This document shows positions 15,465 through 23,625 of a stretch of 64,000 nucleotides of DNA, piece by piece. The notes under the pieces are model-generated. The model had not been told where the DNA came from. It searched no databases and saw only the letters and a list, made by a program, of their open reading frames with translations. Each line of letters starts with the position of its first letter. The first letter of the stretch is position 1. This stretch comes from Ancylobacter aquaticus (GTDB lineage Bacteria; Pseudomonadota; Alphaproteobacteria; Rhizobiales; Xanthobacteraceae): NCBI RefSeq assembly GCF_004339465.1, contig NZ_SMFY01000002.1:1116001-1180000 (forward strand), given 5' to 3'. Position numbers and translations under genes: made by a program.

Positions 15465-16607
15465 ATGTTGAGCATCACAATGAGCGAAGAGCCCCGCACT
15501 CCCGGCCAACTTATAACCGAGCTACTCAAGGAGCGCGGCTGGACCAATCGCGTGCTCGCGATTGTTCTCGAGGTAAACGAACCCATTGTGAGCCGGATGG
15601 CCAGCGACAAGCGCCCCATTGATGCTGCGATGGCTATCGCGCTGGAGGATGTATTCGGCGTTCCTGCGCAGAGATTCATCGCCTTGCAAGGCAGCGTCGA
15701 TCTCGCGAAAGCGCGAATCCTGTCGCGACCTGATCCCAAGCGCGCTGTGCGCGCCAAGATCTACGGCTATCTGCCAGTGGCGGAGATGGTCAAGCGCGGA
15801 TGGGTCGACGTCGAGGGCATGCGAGACCCTGAAGCGGTCGAGGCCGCGCTTAGACGGTTCTTCAAGGTCAACCGGATCGAAGATGTATCGGCCTTCGCTT
15901 TTGCCGCGAAGAAGACAGGCGCGGGCGGCGGTGCCAGCCCAGCCCAGCTCGCTTGGCTCCATCGAGTGAAGATGATCGCGAGCGAAATGCTGATAGGCTC
16001 CTACTCTCCTCAGAAGGTCGATGAGGCCATCGCCAAGATTTCCCCGCTGCGTGCGCATCCCGAGCATATGGCTCGCGTTCCGAGGATCCTTGCTGAGGCT
16101 GGTATTCGCTATGTGGTGGTGGAAAGTCTGCCGGGTGGCAAGATCGATGGCGCCTGTTTCTGGCTCGACGAGCGCACGCCGGTTATTGGCATGTCCCTTC
16201 GCTTCGATCGAATCGACAACTTCCTCTTTGTGCTGAGGCATGAGCTTGAACACGTTCGTCGGCGCGACGGCATCGAGACGCCAGTTATAGACGTCGATGT
16301 GGGGCGTCATGCCGACCATGAACTGGAAACCCAGGAACGCGTCGCCAACGATGCGGCGCGAGAGTTTTGTGTCCCGCAGAGGGACATGGACGCTTTTGTC
16401 GCCCGCAAGGCTCCCTACTTCTCTGATCTGGATCTTATCGGCTTCGCGCGCGTGCTGAAGGTCCATCCAGGTCTCGTAGCCGGACAGCTTCAGTTCCGGA
16501 CCGGCAGATACAACCACTTCCGCAGCCATCTCGCGACAGTTCGTGAATTCGTTCTTCCCACCGCCGAGGTGGACGGCTGGGGCAACATTCACCCGATAGA
16601 AATGTGA
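15465..16607 (+). CDS. HigA-like HTH fused to ImmA/IrrE metallopeptidase
   Basis: The 380-residue protein starts with a HigA-type helix-turn-helix (PGQLITELLKERGWTNRVLA, then VNEPIVSRMASDKRPIDAAMAIALEDVFG). A long middle domain is followed by an ImmA/IrrE (DUF955-like) zinc peptidase with HELEH near residue 260 (FLFVLRHELEHVRRRDG). Such proteins cleave regulators or act as parts of toxin-antitoxin-like modules. The next gene begins 11 bases later and is probably its partner. Alternative starts are TTG 15441 and ATG 15480; I chose ATG 15465. The substrate is unknown. Confidence 0.83.
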   Translation: MLSITMSEEPRTPGQLITELLKERGWTNRVLAIVLEVNEPIVSRMASDKRPIDAAMAIALEDVFGVPAQRFIALQGSVDLAKARILSRPDPKRAVRAKIYGYLPVAEMVKRGWVDVEGMRDPEAVEAALRRFFKVNRIEDVSAFAFAAKKTGAGGGASPAQLAWLHRVKMIASEMLIGSYSPQKVDEAIAKISPLRAHPEHMARVPRILAEAGIRYVVVESLPGGKIDGACFWLDERTPVIGMSLRFDRIDNFLFVLRHELEHVRRRDGIETPVIDVDVGRHADHELETQERVANDAAREFCVPQRDMDAFVARKAPYFSDLDLIGFARVLKVHPGLVAGQLQFRTGRYNHFRSHLATVREFVLPTAEVDGWGNIHPIEM

Positions 16608-16618
16608 GGGTTTAGACG

Positions 16619-17116
16619 TTGGCAGGAAAGAAACAGCTTCAGCAGATCATTGCTTTTTACCGCCTGAAGACAGGCGAAACCGAACTCGATCCTCGGAAGA
16701 TGGCCGAGTTCGCTGCCCGGAACGGGGTTGCGCTGCCGGATCCGAAAGACCCTCTGGACCTGCTGGCGCGAGAAATCAGTGCAGCGGCTCGTGAAGAACT
16801 TCGCCGAGACGAAACCACGAATCGGCCATATCGAGCCTACCACTCCCTGCCGATCCAGCACCCGGATGGACAGGTGTCTTTCGTATTCGTTGACATCGAG
16901 GACGCTACCCGCCCTCAGATGCATCGCTCGCTGACAAAGCGCCGTGAGCAGATGGTCGGCGACGCGGTGCATCTGATCTACGACGCCGACCGCTGGAATT
17001 CTCAAAACCCGCACCTTGCCCCCATCCAGATCGCCTTGGACTTCGGCCCGGACGTCGAATGGCGGAAGGCAATGGATGAGATGACTGATGAGAGTGCGGA
17101 GGGCAAGGAGGACTAG
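16619..17116 (+). CDS. Partner protein of the HTH-ImmA gene, unknown function
   Basis: This 165-residue protein (LAGKKQLQQIIAFYRLKTGET...) is not recognised. It begins at a TTG at 16619, preceded by GAGGG and by an in-frame stop 6 bases upstream, so an unusual start is forced unless translation begins even later. It is a soluble alpha/beta protein with a charged tail (EMTDESAEGKED). It lies 11 bases after the peptidase gene and is very likely cotranscribed, as toxin/antitoxin or substrate/protease partners often are. The role is inferred only from position. Confidence 0.65.
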   Translation: MAGKKQLQQIIAFYRLKTGETELDPRKMAEFAARNGVALPDPKDPLDLLAREISAAAREELRRDETTNRPYRAYHSLPIQHPDGQVSFVFVDIEDATRPQMHRSLTKRREQMVGDAVHLIYDADRWNSQNPHLAPIQIALDFGPDVEWRKAMDEMTDESAEGKED

Positions 17117-17384
17117 CGGGCGATGACATCGCCGGACGCTCACCCGCTGATCCTCAGCCAGTGACGCACAGCGTTGACCGCCTTATCGCCCGCCCTATCG
17201 GCTCCCGCCCCTCAAGCGTCGCGATGCCGTAAAAGCCGGGGAGGTTCACCCGCTGCCGCAGACGCCGACAACACAGCGCGCGGATTTCGTGTTGGCGTCT
17301 CTCGACCCCGTATAGCCAAGCCGCCGGCCGTATCCATGCCGACAGCCCCTTGTGGGACACCTTCCGAGCGTCATCCTCTTTCGA

Positions 17385-17666
17385 CTAGAACTGGCCAGCC
17401 TTAACGCTGGAAGGGCGGCTGGGAATCGCCACTTCCCCCTGATCCGTAAGAGTCGGGAACTCGCCGGCATTCACCAGCGCTTCGATCGGCTCAACCGGTG
17501 TGCCGGATGTCTCTTCGACCGAGAGCAGCGTCTCGGGCCGCCCTTCCTCGATCGCCAGAATCTCCTTGGCCTGGACCCAATGATCCTCAGCCCGGCCTTC
17601 CGGGCGGCCTTCCTGCTCCCAGATCTGGTGGGCCCGCGCGCGTATGGTTTCGTCACGTTCGTCCAT
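17385..17666 (-). CDS. DUF2934 protein
   Basis: The 93-residue protein begins MDERDETIRARAHQIWEQEGRPEGRAEDHWVQAKE, which is the DUF2934 motif found in many small alphaproteobacterial stress proteins. The C-terminal half is acidic and likely flexible. GGGAGGA precedes the ATG. It is divergent from topoisomerase IB, and both have consensus EcfG-type promoters in the 114-base gap. The molecular function is unknown. Confidence 0.85.
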   Translation of the reverse strand: MDERDETIRARAHQIWEQEGRPEGRAEDHWVQAKEILAIEEGRPETLLSVEETSGTPVEPIEALVNAGEFPTLTDQGEVAIPSRPSSVKAGQF

Positions 17667-17692
17667 GGAGTTCCTCCCGCTTGTTTAGCGAG

Positions 17693-17718
17693 AACGCGCT
17701 GTAGGCCCGGACCGTTCC
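17693..17718 (-). promoter_or_regulatory. EcfG-type general-stress promoter (GGAAC-N17-CGTT)
   Basis: On the minus strand GGAAC (17718-17714), 17 bases, then CGTT (17696-17693), both matching the sigma-EcfG consensus exactly. It would drive the DUF2934 gene with a leader of about 20 bases. Its -35 element forms a palindrome with the -35 of the opposite promoter. Confidence 0.75.
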
Positions 17719-17722
17719 GGCC

Positions 17723-17747
17723 GGAACCGGCGACACCGAGGCACGTT
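17723..17747 (+). promoter_or_regulatory. EcfG-type general-stress promoter (GGAAC-N16-CGTT)
   Basis: On the plus strand GGAAC (17723-17727), 16 bases, then CGTT (17744-17747): a perfect consensus match. It lies 34 bases upstream of the topoisomerase IB start and is back-to-back with the DUF2934 promoter (GTTCC-GGCC-GGAAC). Confidence 0.78.
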
Positions 17748-17780
17748 GAGCGTCAGTCGTGCGGAGGCGCGTTCATCGAC

Positions 17781-18872
17781 ATGGCAGAAAAAACCACCAT
17801 CCGGCGCCTGGCGCGCCGCTTCGATCTCAAGATCGTCTCACCCGCAAGTCTCACGATCCGCCGCAAGCGTCGCGGACGTGGCTTCAGCTACGAGACCGCC
17901 GACGGCGTACAGCTGAAGGACGCTCAGGAACTGGCAAGGCTGCGCGGCCTCGCCGTGCCGCCGGCCTACCGCAATGTGTGCTTCGCCGCTGATCCGCGCG
18001 CCCATCTCCAGGCGATCGGCGAAGATGCCGCCGGGCGGCTGCAATACCGCTATCATCCGGATTGGACGCTGGTGCGCGAGACGTTGAAGGCCGACCGGCT
18101 TTCCGGCCTCGCGCAGGCGCTACCTCGCATCCTGCGCTGTGTACGCCGGGAATTGCGCCAGCCGTCGTCTCCCCGCCGCTTCGCGCTCGCCGCCGTGGTG
18201 CAACTCGTCGCGCTCACCGCGATCCGCGCCGGCAGCGAGGAGTATGTGCGTGAGCACGGCACGCGCGGAGCGACGACGCTGCTGAAATCGCATCTGCGGC
18301 TCAACGACGACGAGGTGGCACTGGCCTTCAAGGGCAAGGGCGGCAAGACCATCCGCAAGCAGTGCCGCGACGCCGATCTCGCCCGGGCACTTGCGCGGCT
18401 GAAGGAGATTCCCGGCGTGCGCCTGTTCAAATACCGGGGCGAGGATGGCGGCGTTTACGCGGTACGTGGCGCCGACGTGAACGCCTTTCTGAAAGCTATC
18501 AGCGGGCAGGCAATCTCGCTGAAGGATTTCCGCACCCTCACCGCATCGCTCGGCGTGCTCGATCGGCTCGGCCGGCTGGAGCCGGCCGGAAATGAGCGCG
18601 GCAGGCGTCAGCAGATCCGGCAGGCGATCGCCCCCTTGGCCGACGAACTCGCCAACACGCTGGTGGTCTGCCGCACCAGCTATGTCCATGATAGCGTGAT
18701 CTCCGCCTTTGAGGCCGGCACGCTTGCCAAGTCCGGACCCGAGGCGCGCTCCCCCCTCGCGCGGATGCAATTGCTGTCCGAACTCCTGCGGAGCAAAGGC
18801 TGCCGCCCGGGATGCGCTCGAAAGAGCGTCAGCCGCGGCGCAGCGGGAGCGGCCGAGGCGATGGCGCCATAG
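17781..18872 (+). CDS. DNA topoisomerase IB
   Basis: The 363-residue protein is a bacterial (poxvirus-like) type IB topoisomerase, which relaxes supercoils through a 3'-phosphotyrosyl intermediate. The catalytic residues can be placed: Arg149 in IRAGSEEY, Lys187 in FKGKGGKTIRK, Arg251 in LKDFRTLTAS and the nucleophile Tyr301 in CRTSYVHDSV. The usual FRTWHAT motif reads FRTLTAS here, a divergence near the active site. Family members in rhizobia are often stress-induced; the consensus EcfG promoter directly upstream supports that. The start at 17781 follows GGAG at some distance. Confidence 0.9.
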   Translation: MAEKTTIRRLARRFDLKIVSPASLTIRRKRRGRGFSYETADGVQLKDAQELARLRGLAVPPAYRNVCFAADPRAHLQAIGEDAAGRLQYRYHPDWTLVRETLKADRLSGLAQALPRILRCVRRELRQPSSPRRFALAAVVQLVALTAIRAGSEEYVREHGTRGATTLLKSHLRLNDDEVALAFKGKGGKTIRKQCRDADLARALARLKEIPGVRLFKYRGEDGGVYAVRGADVNAFLKAISGQAISLKDFRTLTASLGVLDRLGRLEPAGNERGRRQQIRQAIAPLADELANTLVVCRTSYVHDSVISAFEAGTLAKSGPEARSPLARMQLLSELLRSKGCRPGCARKSVSRGAAGAAEAMAP

Positions 18873-19116
18873 TCCCCAGCCGGCCAGACAGAAACCGAAC
18901 CGCACCTCGTATCGGTGTCGGCATCACCGTCTGCCGCAGCGTGCGCCTTGCCTATTAGCGGCATTCCTGTGGCGCTTCTCTGCGCTGATTTCGGTCTCAA
19001 CCCCGACAACGTCGGCGCCTCGCCGCGCAGTTCTGCGCCGCCTGCTCGATGGAAGGCTCGCGCTGCAATTTTCTGATCATGGCGCGAGCAGCTTGGCAAC
19101 GTAGGCCATGGCTTCC

Positions 19117-20286
19117 TCAGGGTTTCAGCACGACCTTGATGCAGCCATCGTGCTTGTCGCGGAACGTCTTGTAGAGATCGGGGCCCTCTTCCAGCGTCGC
19201 CCGATGAGTAATGACGAAAGACGGGTCGATCTCGCCCTTCTCGATCCGCTCGAGCAGCATGGGCAGATAATGCTGCACCGGCGTCTGGGCCATGCGGAAA
19301 CGCAGGCCTCGATTGATCGCCGAGCCCATCGGCACCTTGTCGAGAAAGCCGCCATAGACGCCGACAATGGAAACGGTGCCGAAGTTACGGCAGCAATGGA
19401 TCGCCTGGCGCAGCACATGCGGGCGATCGGTTCCCATGAACAGGGCGGTCTTCACCCGGTCGAGCACGGAATCGGCACTGGCCGTTGTATCTGCTTCGGT
19501 GCCCACCGCATCGATGCAGCCATCCGCCCCGCGCCCATGGGTGAGTTCCATGATGCGCTCATAGATATCCTCTTCGTGGAAATCGAGCGTCAGCGCGCCG
19601 CCGGCCCGCGCGAGCGCGAGACGCTCGGGCACGGTGTCGATGGCAATCACCCGCTCGGCGCCGAGCAGGAAGGCGGAACGGATCGCCATCTGGCCGATCG
19701 GCCCGCAGCCCCAGATCGCGATCGTGTCGCCCGGCTGGATCTCGCAGAATTCGGCGGCCATGTAACCGGTGGGGAAGATGTCAGACAGAAAGAGAACCTG
19801 CTCGTCGCTCAGCCCGTCCGGCACTTTGATAGGCCCGACATCGGCATAGGGAATGCGCAGATACTCGGCCTGACCGCCGGCATACCCGCCCAGCAGGTGC
19901 GAATAGCCGAACAGGCCGCCGGGGGAATTGCCCCAGAGCTTGGCCGCCTTCTCCCGGTCGGGGTTGCTGCGCTCGCACCCGGAGAAATAACCCCGCTTGC
20001 AGAAGAAGCACTCGCCGCAGGAGATGGTGAAGGGCACCACAACGCGGTCGCCGACTTTCAGCTTGCTGTTGCCGGCACCGACCTCGACCACTTCGCCCAT
20101 GGTCTCATGGCCGAGCACGTCGCCCTGCTCCATGCCGGGAATGATGCCGCCATAGATATGAAGGTCCGACCCGCAGATGGCGCAGGCGGTGACCTTGATG
20201 ATGGCGTCGCGGCCATCCTCGATCTTGGGATCGGGTACGCTCTCGCAGCGTATGTCGCCCTTGCCGTGCCAGGTCAGCGCTTTCAT
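19117..20286 (-). CDS. Zinc-dependent alcohol dehydrogenase (formaldehyde dehydrogenase-like)
   Basis: The 389-residue medium-chain dehydrogenase shows the catalytic-zinc region [11 protein letters not shown] and [12 protein letters not shown], four structural-zinc cysteines in [15 protein letters not shown], and the NAD-binding [15 protein letters not shown]. The insertions and order match the glutathione-independent formaldehyde-dehydrogenase-like group (FDH_like). The substrate is not certain; small aldehydes or alcohols are likely. It lies 94 bases downstream of the DUF892 gene on the same strand and may share its stress promoter. Confidence 0.87.
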   Translation of the reverse strand: MKALTWHGKGDIRCESVPDPKIEDGRDAIIKVTACAICGSDLHIYGGIIPGMEQGDVLGHETMGEVVEVGAGNSKLKVGDRVVVPFTISCGECFFCKRGYFSGCERSNPDREKAAKLWGNSPGGLFGYSHLLGGYAGGQAEYLRIPYADVGPIKVPDGLSDEQVLFLSDIFPTGYMAAEFCEIQPGDTIAIWGCGPIGQMAIRSAFLLGAERVIAIDTVPERLALARAGGALTLDFHEEDIYERIMELTHGRGADGCIDAVGTEADTTASADSVLDRVKTALFMGTDRPHVLRQAIHCCRNFGTVSIVGVYGGFLDKVPMGSAINRGLRFRMAQTPVQHYLPMLLERIEKGEIDPSFVITHRATLEEGPDLYKTFRDKHDGCIKVVLKP

Positions 20287-20380
20287 GGGCTCCTCGAAGG
20301 TTCAGGGCGGCACCTCGCCGCATTTGGACTATTAGGCAGGCAAGGCGGGCGCCAACCATCCGGCCGGCGCCCATACACCC

Positions 20381-20878
20381 TCACGCGGCCTTGAGGGCCT
20401 TCTGGTTTGCGACTTGGTCGGCCAGCGCCGACAGACTGTCGTCGGTCAGCGACTCTTCCTGGAGCGTCGCGTCCAGCAGCTTGACGGCGTCCTTCATGCC
20501 GAGCACTTCGGCCCAGCGCTTGAGCGTGCCATAGCGAGCGATCTCATAATGCTCGACAGCCTGGGCAGCTGCGACAAGACCGGCGTCGAGGGCCGGCTGG
20601 CCCTTGAATTCCTCAAGGATCTCTTCGCCTTCCTCGAGGATGCCCTCGATGGCGGCGCAGGTTTTGCCCTGCGGGCGCTTGCCGAGCAGCTCGAATACCT
20701 GCTGAAGGCGCTCTATCTGGCCTTCGGTTTCATCCCGATGCTTCTCGAACGCCGCCTTCAGCTCGGGCGACTGCGCGCCCCGCGCCATTTTCGGCAATGC
20801 CTTCACGATCTTGCGCTCGGCGTAATAAATGTCCTTGAGGGTCTCGTGAAAGAGTACTTCGAGGTTTTTCTCGGCCAT
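20381..20878 (-). CDS. DUF892 (YciE/YciF-type) ferritin-like protein
   Basis: The 165-residue, all-helical protein (MAEKNLEVLFHETLKDIYYAERKIVKALPKM) belongs to the DUF892 family of ferritin-like four-helix bundles. The metal-ligand pattern is visible: E...YxxE in helix 1, HRDETEGQIERL in helix 2, and EHYEIARYG in helix 3. Homologues are hallmarks of stress regulons in alphaproteobacteria. I used the ATG at 20878; a TTG start two codons upstream is less likely. An EcfG-type promoter lies at 20919-20943. Confidence 0.9.
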   Translation of the reverse strand: MAEKNLEVLFHETLKDIYYAERKIVKALPKMARGAQSPELKAAFEKHRDETEGQIERLQQVFELLGKRPQGKTCAAIEGILEEGEEILEEFKGQPALDAGLVAAAQAVEHYEIARYGTLKRWAEVLGMKDAVKLLDATLQEESLTDDSLSALADQVANQKALKAA

Positions 20879-20918
20879 TTCCAATCTCCGTGCGTTTCTC
20901 TCCCAAGCTCGAGCGGAG

Positions 20919-20943
20919 AACCGCGTGAGAAGCTCTTCGTTCC
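20919..20943 (-). promoter_or_regulatory. EcfG-type general-stress promoter (GGAAC-N16-GGTT)
   Basis: On the minus strand GGAAC (20943-20939), 16 bases, then GGTT (20922-20919). It is 41 bases upstream of the DUF892 start, a typical distance. The C-to-G change at the first -10 base is tolerated in known EcfG promoters. Confidence 0.68.
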
Positions 20944-20958
20944 CGGCGTTGATAAAGG

Positions 20959-21588
20959 CTATGAGGATACCGCTCCCAGAAAATCTTCCGTGGCGACCAT
21001 GTAGATTTGTTGGGCGAAGCGGGTTCGGTAAATTGTAAGCGCCGCTTCATGTCCCTCATCTGATGACGAACAGACAGCATCATCCACAATCACAATGCGA
21101 TATCCTCTGTCGACCCCGTCCATGACGGTGGCCAGCACGCACATGTCGGTCTCCGCTCCGGTGACGATCAGGGTGTCCACGCTGTGACGGTTGAGGATTG
21201 CCGCCAGCGCGGGCGCTGAGAACGCAGAGAAGCGGCGCTTGTCCACCGTGCGGGCCGGCGGCGCGAAGCAAGCCAGATCCTCGACTAACGCAATCTCCGC
21301 CGGGTCGAGTCTCTCCAGCGTGAGATGTGACCAGCGCTGGTAATATTGCCGCCATGTGCCGATCTCAGCTTCCGGATCGGCAGCCGGGATGAAGCGGGTG
21401 AAGACTGTCCGCTCAGCGAGGCGCTCCGCGACCGCAACAATGTTCGGCAGTACCCCGACCATCCATGGCGTTGGCCAGGGCCCTTCAGGCGAGAAAAGAC
21501 GCTGCATGTCGAGACATAGATGAAAGGCCGTGCCGCTCGCCAGACCGGCTGAGATGGTGCGGGCCAAGCCGCTCTCGAAACGATCCAT
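20959..21588 (-). CDS. Isochorismatase-family cysteine hydrolase
   Basis: The 209-residue protein has the catalytic triad pattern of the isochorismatase-like hydrolases: Asp in LCLDMQRLF, Lys in VDKRRFSAF and Cys in GAETDMCVLATVMDG. Members hydrolyse amides or vinyl ethers (nicotinamidase, N-carbamoyl compounds); the substrate here is unknown. GGAGGACC precedes the ATG at 21588. A predicted EcfG promoter is upstream. Its gene sits between other stress-type genes on the island. Confidence 0.87.
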   Translation of the reverse strand: MDRFESGLARTISAGLASGTAFHLCLDMQRLFSPEGPWPTPWMVGVLPNIVAVAERLAERTVFTRFIPAADPEAEIGTWRQYYQRWSHLTLERLDPAEIALVEDLACFAPPARTVDKRRFSAFSAPALAAILNRHSVDTLIVTGAETDMCVLATVMDGVDRGYRIVIVDDAVCSSSDEGHEAALTIYRTRFAQQIYMVATEDFLGAVSS

Positions 21589-21614
21589 TTGCGGTCCTCC
21601 AGTCGCGAAGGAAA

Positions 21615-21639
21615 AACAGCGCGCCGATGCGAGCGTTCC
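21615..21639 (-). promoter_or_regulatory. EcfG-type general-stress promoter (GGAAC-N16-TGTT)
   Basis: On the minus strand GGAAC (21639-21635), 16 bases, then TGTT (21618-21615), placed 27 bases upstream of the hydrolase start. This is one mismatch from the full consensus at the least conserved -10 base. Confidence 0.62.
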
Positions 21640-21874
21640 GCTGCAGGCGGCGGCAATACTCGCCGACGGAGGCCTTGTTTGGGAACCGACAGCCACAAAC
21701 GCATCACGACGCATTCAACTCGAGCCGCGGGTGGGACGAAGCCGCCGCAGCCGGTAGAGCGCTAGAATTCTACGTTTGACGCCAGCTCTGGCGGCATTCC
21801 GAGCGGAATTAACCTCCTCCGCACTCGCGAGAAGCTTCACTGGCGACTGAAGGGGTCTGGCCAACATAGAATGG

Positions 21875-22120
21875 TTACCGTCGGGCCTGCCACCAGGCAC
21901 CGATGACAAAGCCAAGCGCCGCGCCGATTAGGACCCCGTTGAGGGGGGAAATTGTCGTACGAAACGTCTGGTTAGTGCTTCGATATACCTGTGCGCCTTG
22001 CTGCCGGATATATACGGCGGCGTCTTCGATCCGCTGCACGGCCTTGTCGATGGGCTCCGGCTTACACCGGGCTTCCAATGGATCGGCATAGGATTGCAGG
22101 TCATCATTGGCGTTGGACAC
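21875..22120 (-). CDS. Small tail-anchored membrane protein (DUF883/ElaB-like)
   Basis: This 81-residue protein has an amphipathic helical N-terminus (DKAVQRIEDAAVYIRQQGAQVYRSTNQTFRT) and one C-terminal membrane segment (GVLIGAALGFVIGAWWQARR). That plan matches the ElaB/YqjD/DUF883 class of small stress-induced inner-membrane proteins, though similarity is by layout rather than strict motif. No EcfG promoter was found directly upstream; it may be read through from the gene at 22193. Confidence 0.68.
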   Translation of the reverse strand: MSNANDDLQSYADPLEARCKPEPIDKAVQRIEDAAVYIRQQGAQVYRSTNQTFRTTISPLNGVLIGAALGFVIGAWWQARR

Positions 22121-22147
22121 GAAAGCCTCCGAATCCGGTGATGGAAC

Positions 22148-22174
22148 AAGGAGGGCACCGCTGGCGCCCTCCTT
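22148..22174 (-). terminator. Hairpin after the secreted-protein gene
   Basis: AAGGAGGGC (22148-22156) pairs with GCCCTCCTT (22166-22174), a perfect 9-base stem just downstream of the gene ending at 22193 on the minus strand. The T-run is weak, so it may be a processing or attenuation hairpin instead. Confidence 0.5.
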
Positions 22175-22192
22175 ACCGCGAACAGCCCCATA

Positions 22193-22612
22193 CTAGCCGC
22201 GCATCAGCTTTTCCGCCTCGTCGAGTGCTTTCTGGCATGCGTTGTCGTCGCCGGCTTTATCAGCCTGTTTGGCGCGGGCTACGGCGTCGCTGACCTGCTT
22301 GGCCGAAGAGGCACCTCCCTGCGCGGCCGTCGGTTGCCCAGAGGTCTGGGCCCGGACATCGGCCGGCGACGTGGCTTTGTTTCCGACGGTGGCGTTCATG
22401 CCGGCAGTGCCGCCGGTTCCGGGTGCTTCCCCAGCACGCGGCACGCCGGGATCCGAAGCAGTCGTCGCCGCCGGGGCCGATTGTGTGGGCCCAGACCCGG
22501 CGTCCGTCGCGGAAAGGTCCTTCTCAATTTGGGCGATACGCTCCGTGCATGGACCGGCGTAAGCGGCGCCGGCCATCAGGGACAACGTGGCGCAGAGTGC
22601 GATCATCTTCAT
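22193..22612 (-). CDS. Secreted Ala/Gly-rich hypothetical protein
   Basis: The 139-residue precursor starts with a clear signal peptide (MKMIALCATLSLMAGAAYA) and a mature part with GPCTERIAQIEKDL, a long disordered Ala/Gly/Thr/Pro-rich middle, and a helical end (AVARAKQADKAGDDNACQKALDEAEKLM). One cysteine is near each end of the mature chain and they could form a disulfide. It is predicted periplasmic. AGGAGG precedes the ATG, and a perfect EcfG promoter lies 36-60 bases upstream. Confidence 0.78.
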   Translation of the reverse strand: MKMIALCATLSLMAGAAYAGPCTERIAQIEKDLSATDAGSGPTQSAPAATTASDPGVPRAGEAPGTGGTAGMNATVGNKATSPADVRAQTSGQPTAAQGGASSAKQVSDAVARAKQADKAGDDNACQKALDEAEKLMRG

Positions 22613-22647
22613 GGCGTTCCTCCTACCGATAAGTTCGGCGGGGGAGG

Positions 22648-22672
22648 AACGGGCGGGGACAACGCATGTTCC
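22648..22672 (-). promoter_or_regulatory. EcfG-type general-stress promoter (GGAAC-N16-CGTT)
   Basis: On the minus strand GGAAC (22672-22668), 16 bases, then CGTT (22651-22648), a perfect match to the sigma-EcfG consensus, upstream of the secreted-protein gene. Confidence 0.75.
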
Positions 22673-22766
22673 CTCTGCAGCATCAACTGCAGCCATATGA
22701 AGGTGGGCGAGATCGTTAGGTCAGCGATGATGCCGGTAGCGCCAGAGCGAGGACGTCTGATCTCGC

Positions 22767-22982
22767 TCAAGGTTCTTTAATGAGTTCAAGGTATTCGGCC
22801 GTCATCGTTTCGATCTCCTCGGCGCTGAAAGGCCAGACGCCGTCGACGATACCCTGCCGGATTTCGTTGGCGAGGACCGGCCAATAGCGATCCACCAGCG
22901 CAGGAATATCAGCTTCGTTGACATTTCGGTTTCGCAGATCAATGGCGCAGAGCTCCCTGGCGGTATCTTCAGTCTTTTTCAC
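22767..22982 (-). CDS. Small acidic hypothetical protein
   Basis: A 71-residue protein starting at a GTG (VKKTEDTARELCAIDLRNRNVNEADIPALVDRYWPVLANEIRQG...) with GGAG 9 bases upstream. It is helical and soluble, with no known domain. The reading frame extends further upstream without a good start, so the GTG is chosen on the ribosome site and on the fall in coding character beyond it. Confidence 0.6.
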   Translation of the reverse strand: MKKTEDTARELCAIDLRNRNVNEADIPALVDRYWPVLANEIRQGIVDGVWPFSAEEIETMTAEYLELIKEP

Positions 22983-23089
22983 GGTGGTGCTCCTGACATT
23001 TCCACCTACACATGTGCCGGCGGCGACTATATCAGGGCAGATACTCTCTCTGCCAAGAGGTATTCTCGGGCCAGAGTAGTCTGCATGCC

Positions 23090-23362
23090 TCAGATGAAAA
23101 AGCGGGAAACCTCGTCCGCGTCCTGGAGCACTATAAAGCCGAGGCCGGCGGCCGTGAGATCGGTCGGCTTGATGTTGATCCAGCGTCCGGCTTCCGTCAC
23201 GAGAATGGCCCTGCCAGCCGCGCGCGCCTCGATGATCATGATCATCTCGGAGAGTACCCTTCCGCTCGCCCTCCCATCCTCGAAGCTGATTTCGAAGGTG
23301 GCGGTCGATGAGCCGAGGCCGCTTGCGCGAAGCCATCCTGTGGCGTGTACTGTTCTGACCAT
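23090..23362 (-). CDS. Hypothetical protein
   Basis: The 90-residue protein (MVRTVHATGWLRASGLGSSTATFEISFEDGRASGR...) is not recognised. It looks like a small beta-rich domain with alternating hydrophobics (FEISFEDGRASGRVLSEM, RAILVTEAGRWINIKP), with no signal or membrane segment. It sits in a run of small minus-strand genes on the island, 29 bases after the ribbon-helix-helix gene, and may be in the same transcript. Confidence 0.62.
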   Translation of the reverse strand: MVRTVHATGWLRASGLGSSTATFEISFEDGRASGRVLSEMIMIIEARAAGRAILVTEAGRWINIKPTDLTAAGLGFIVLQDADEVSRFFI

Positions 23363-23391
23363 AAATGTCGCTCGCTCCCGACCGGGCTTCC

Positions 23392-23625
23392 TCAGGAGCC
23401 GGGATTGTGCCGGTAGTGCTGCAAAACGAATAGGCGCAGCGCTGAGGAGAGACTTCCGTATACCCTAAGTGAATCGATGCTTGAGACGAGCTCCGCGATC
23501 GACTGCCCGCGGTCGCGGGCAATGTCTTTCAGCGACGACCAAAATTCGTCCTCGAGGGATACGCTGGTTTTCTGCCCGTTCGTAATCACTGACCGCTTCG
23601 GAACGGACTTTGCACTCTCGGCCAT
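23392..23625 (-). CDS. Ribbon-helix-helix domain protein (RHH_4 type)
   Basis: The 77-residue protein contains PKRSVITNGQKTSVSLEDEFWSSLKDIARDRGQSIAELVSSID, the ribbon-helix-helix_4 pattern found in alphaproteobacterial small regulators. The ribbon residues (KTSVSLE) would contact DNA as a dimer. Starts at ATG 23625 or, four codons upstream, ATG 23637 are both possible. Its target is unknown; it may control neighbouring island genes. Confidence 0.82.
   Translation of the reverse strand: MAESAKSVPKRSVITNGQKTSVSLEDEFWSSLKDIARDRGQSIAELVSSIDSLRVYGSLSSALRLFVLQHYRHNPGS

Noticed and set aside
17154-17360. A 68-codon open frame between the peptidase partner and DUF2934 genes
   Set aside because: No ribosome site, no recognisable pattern and Arg-rich shadow-like composition.
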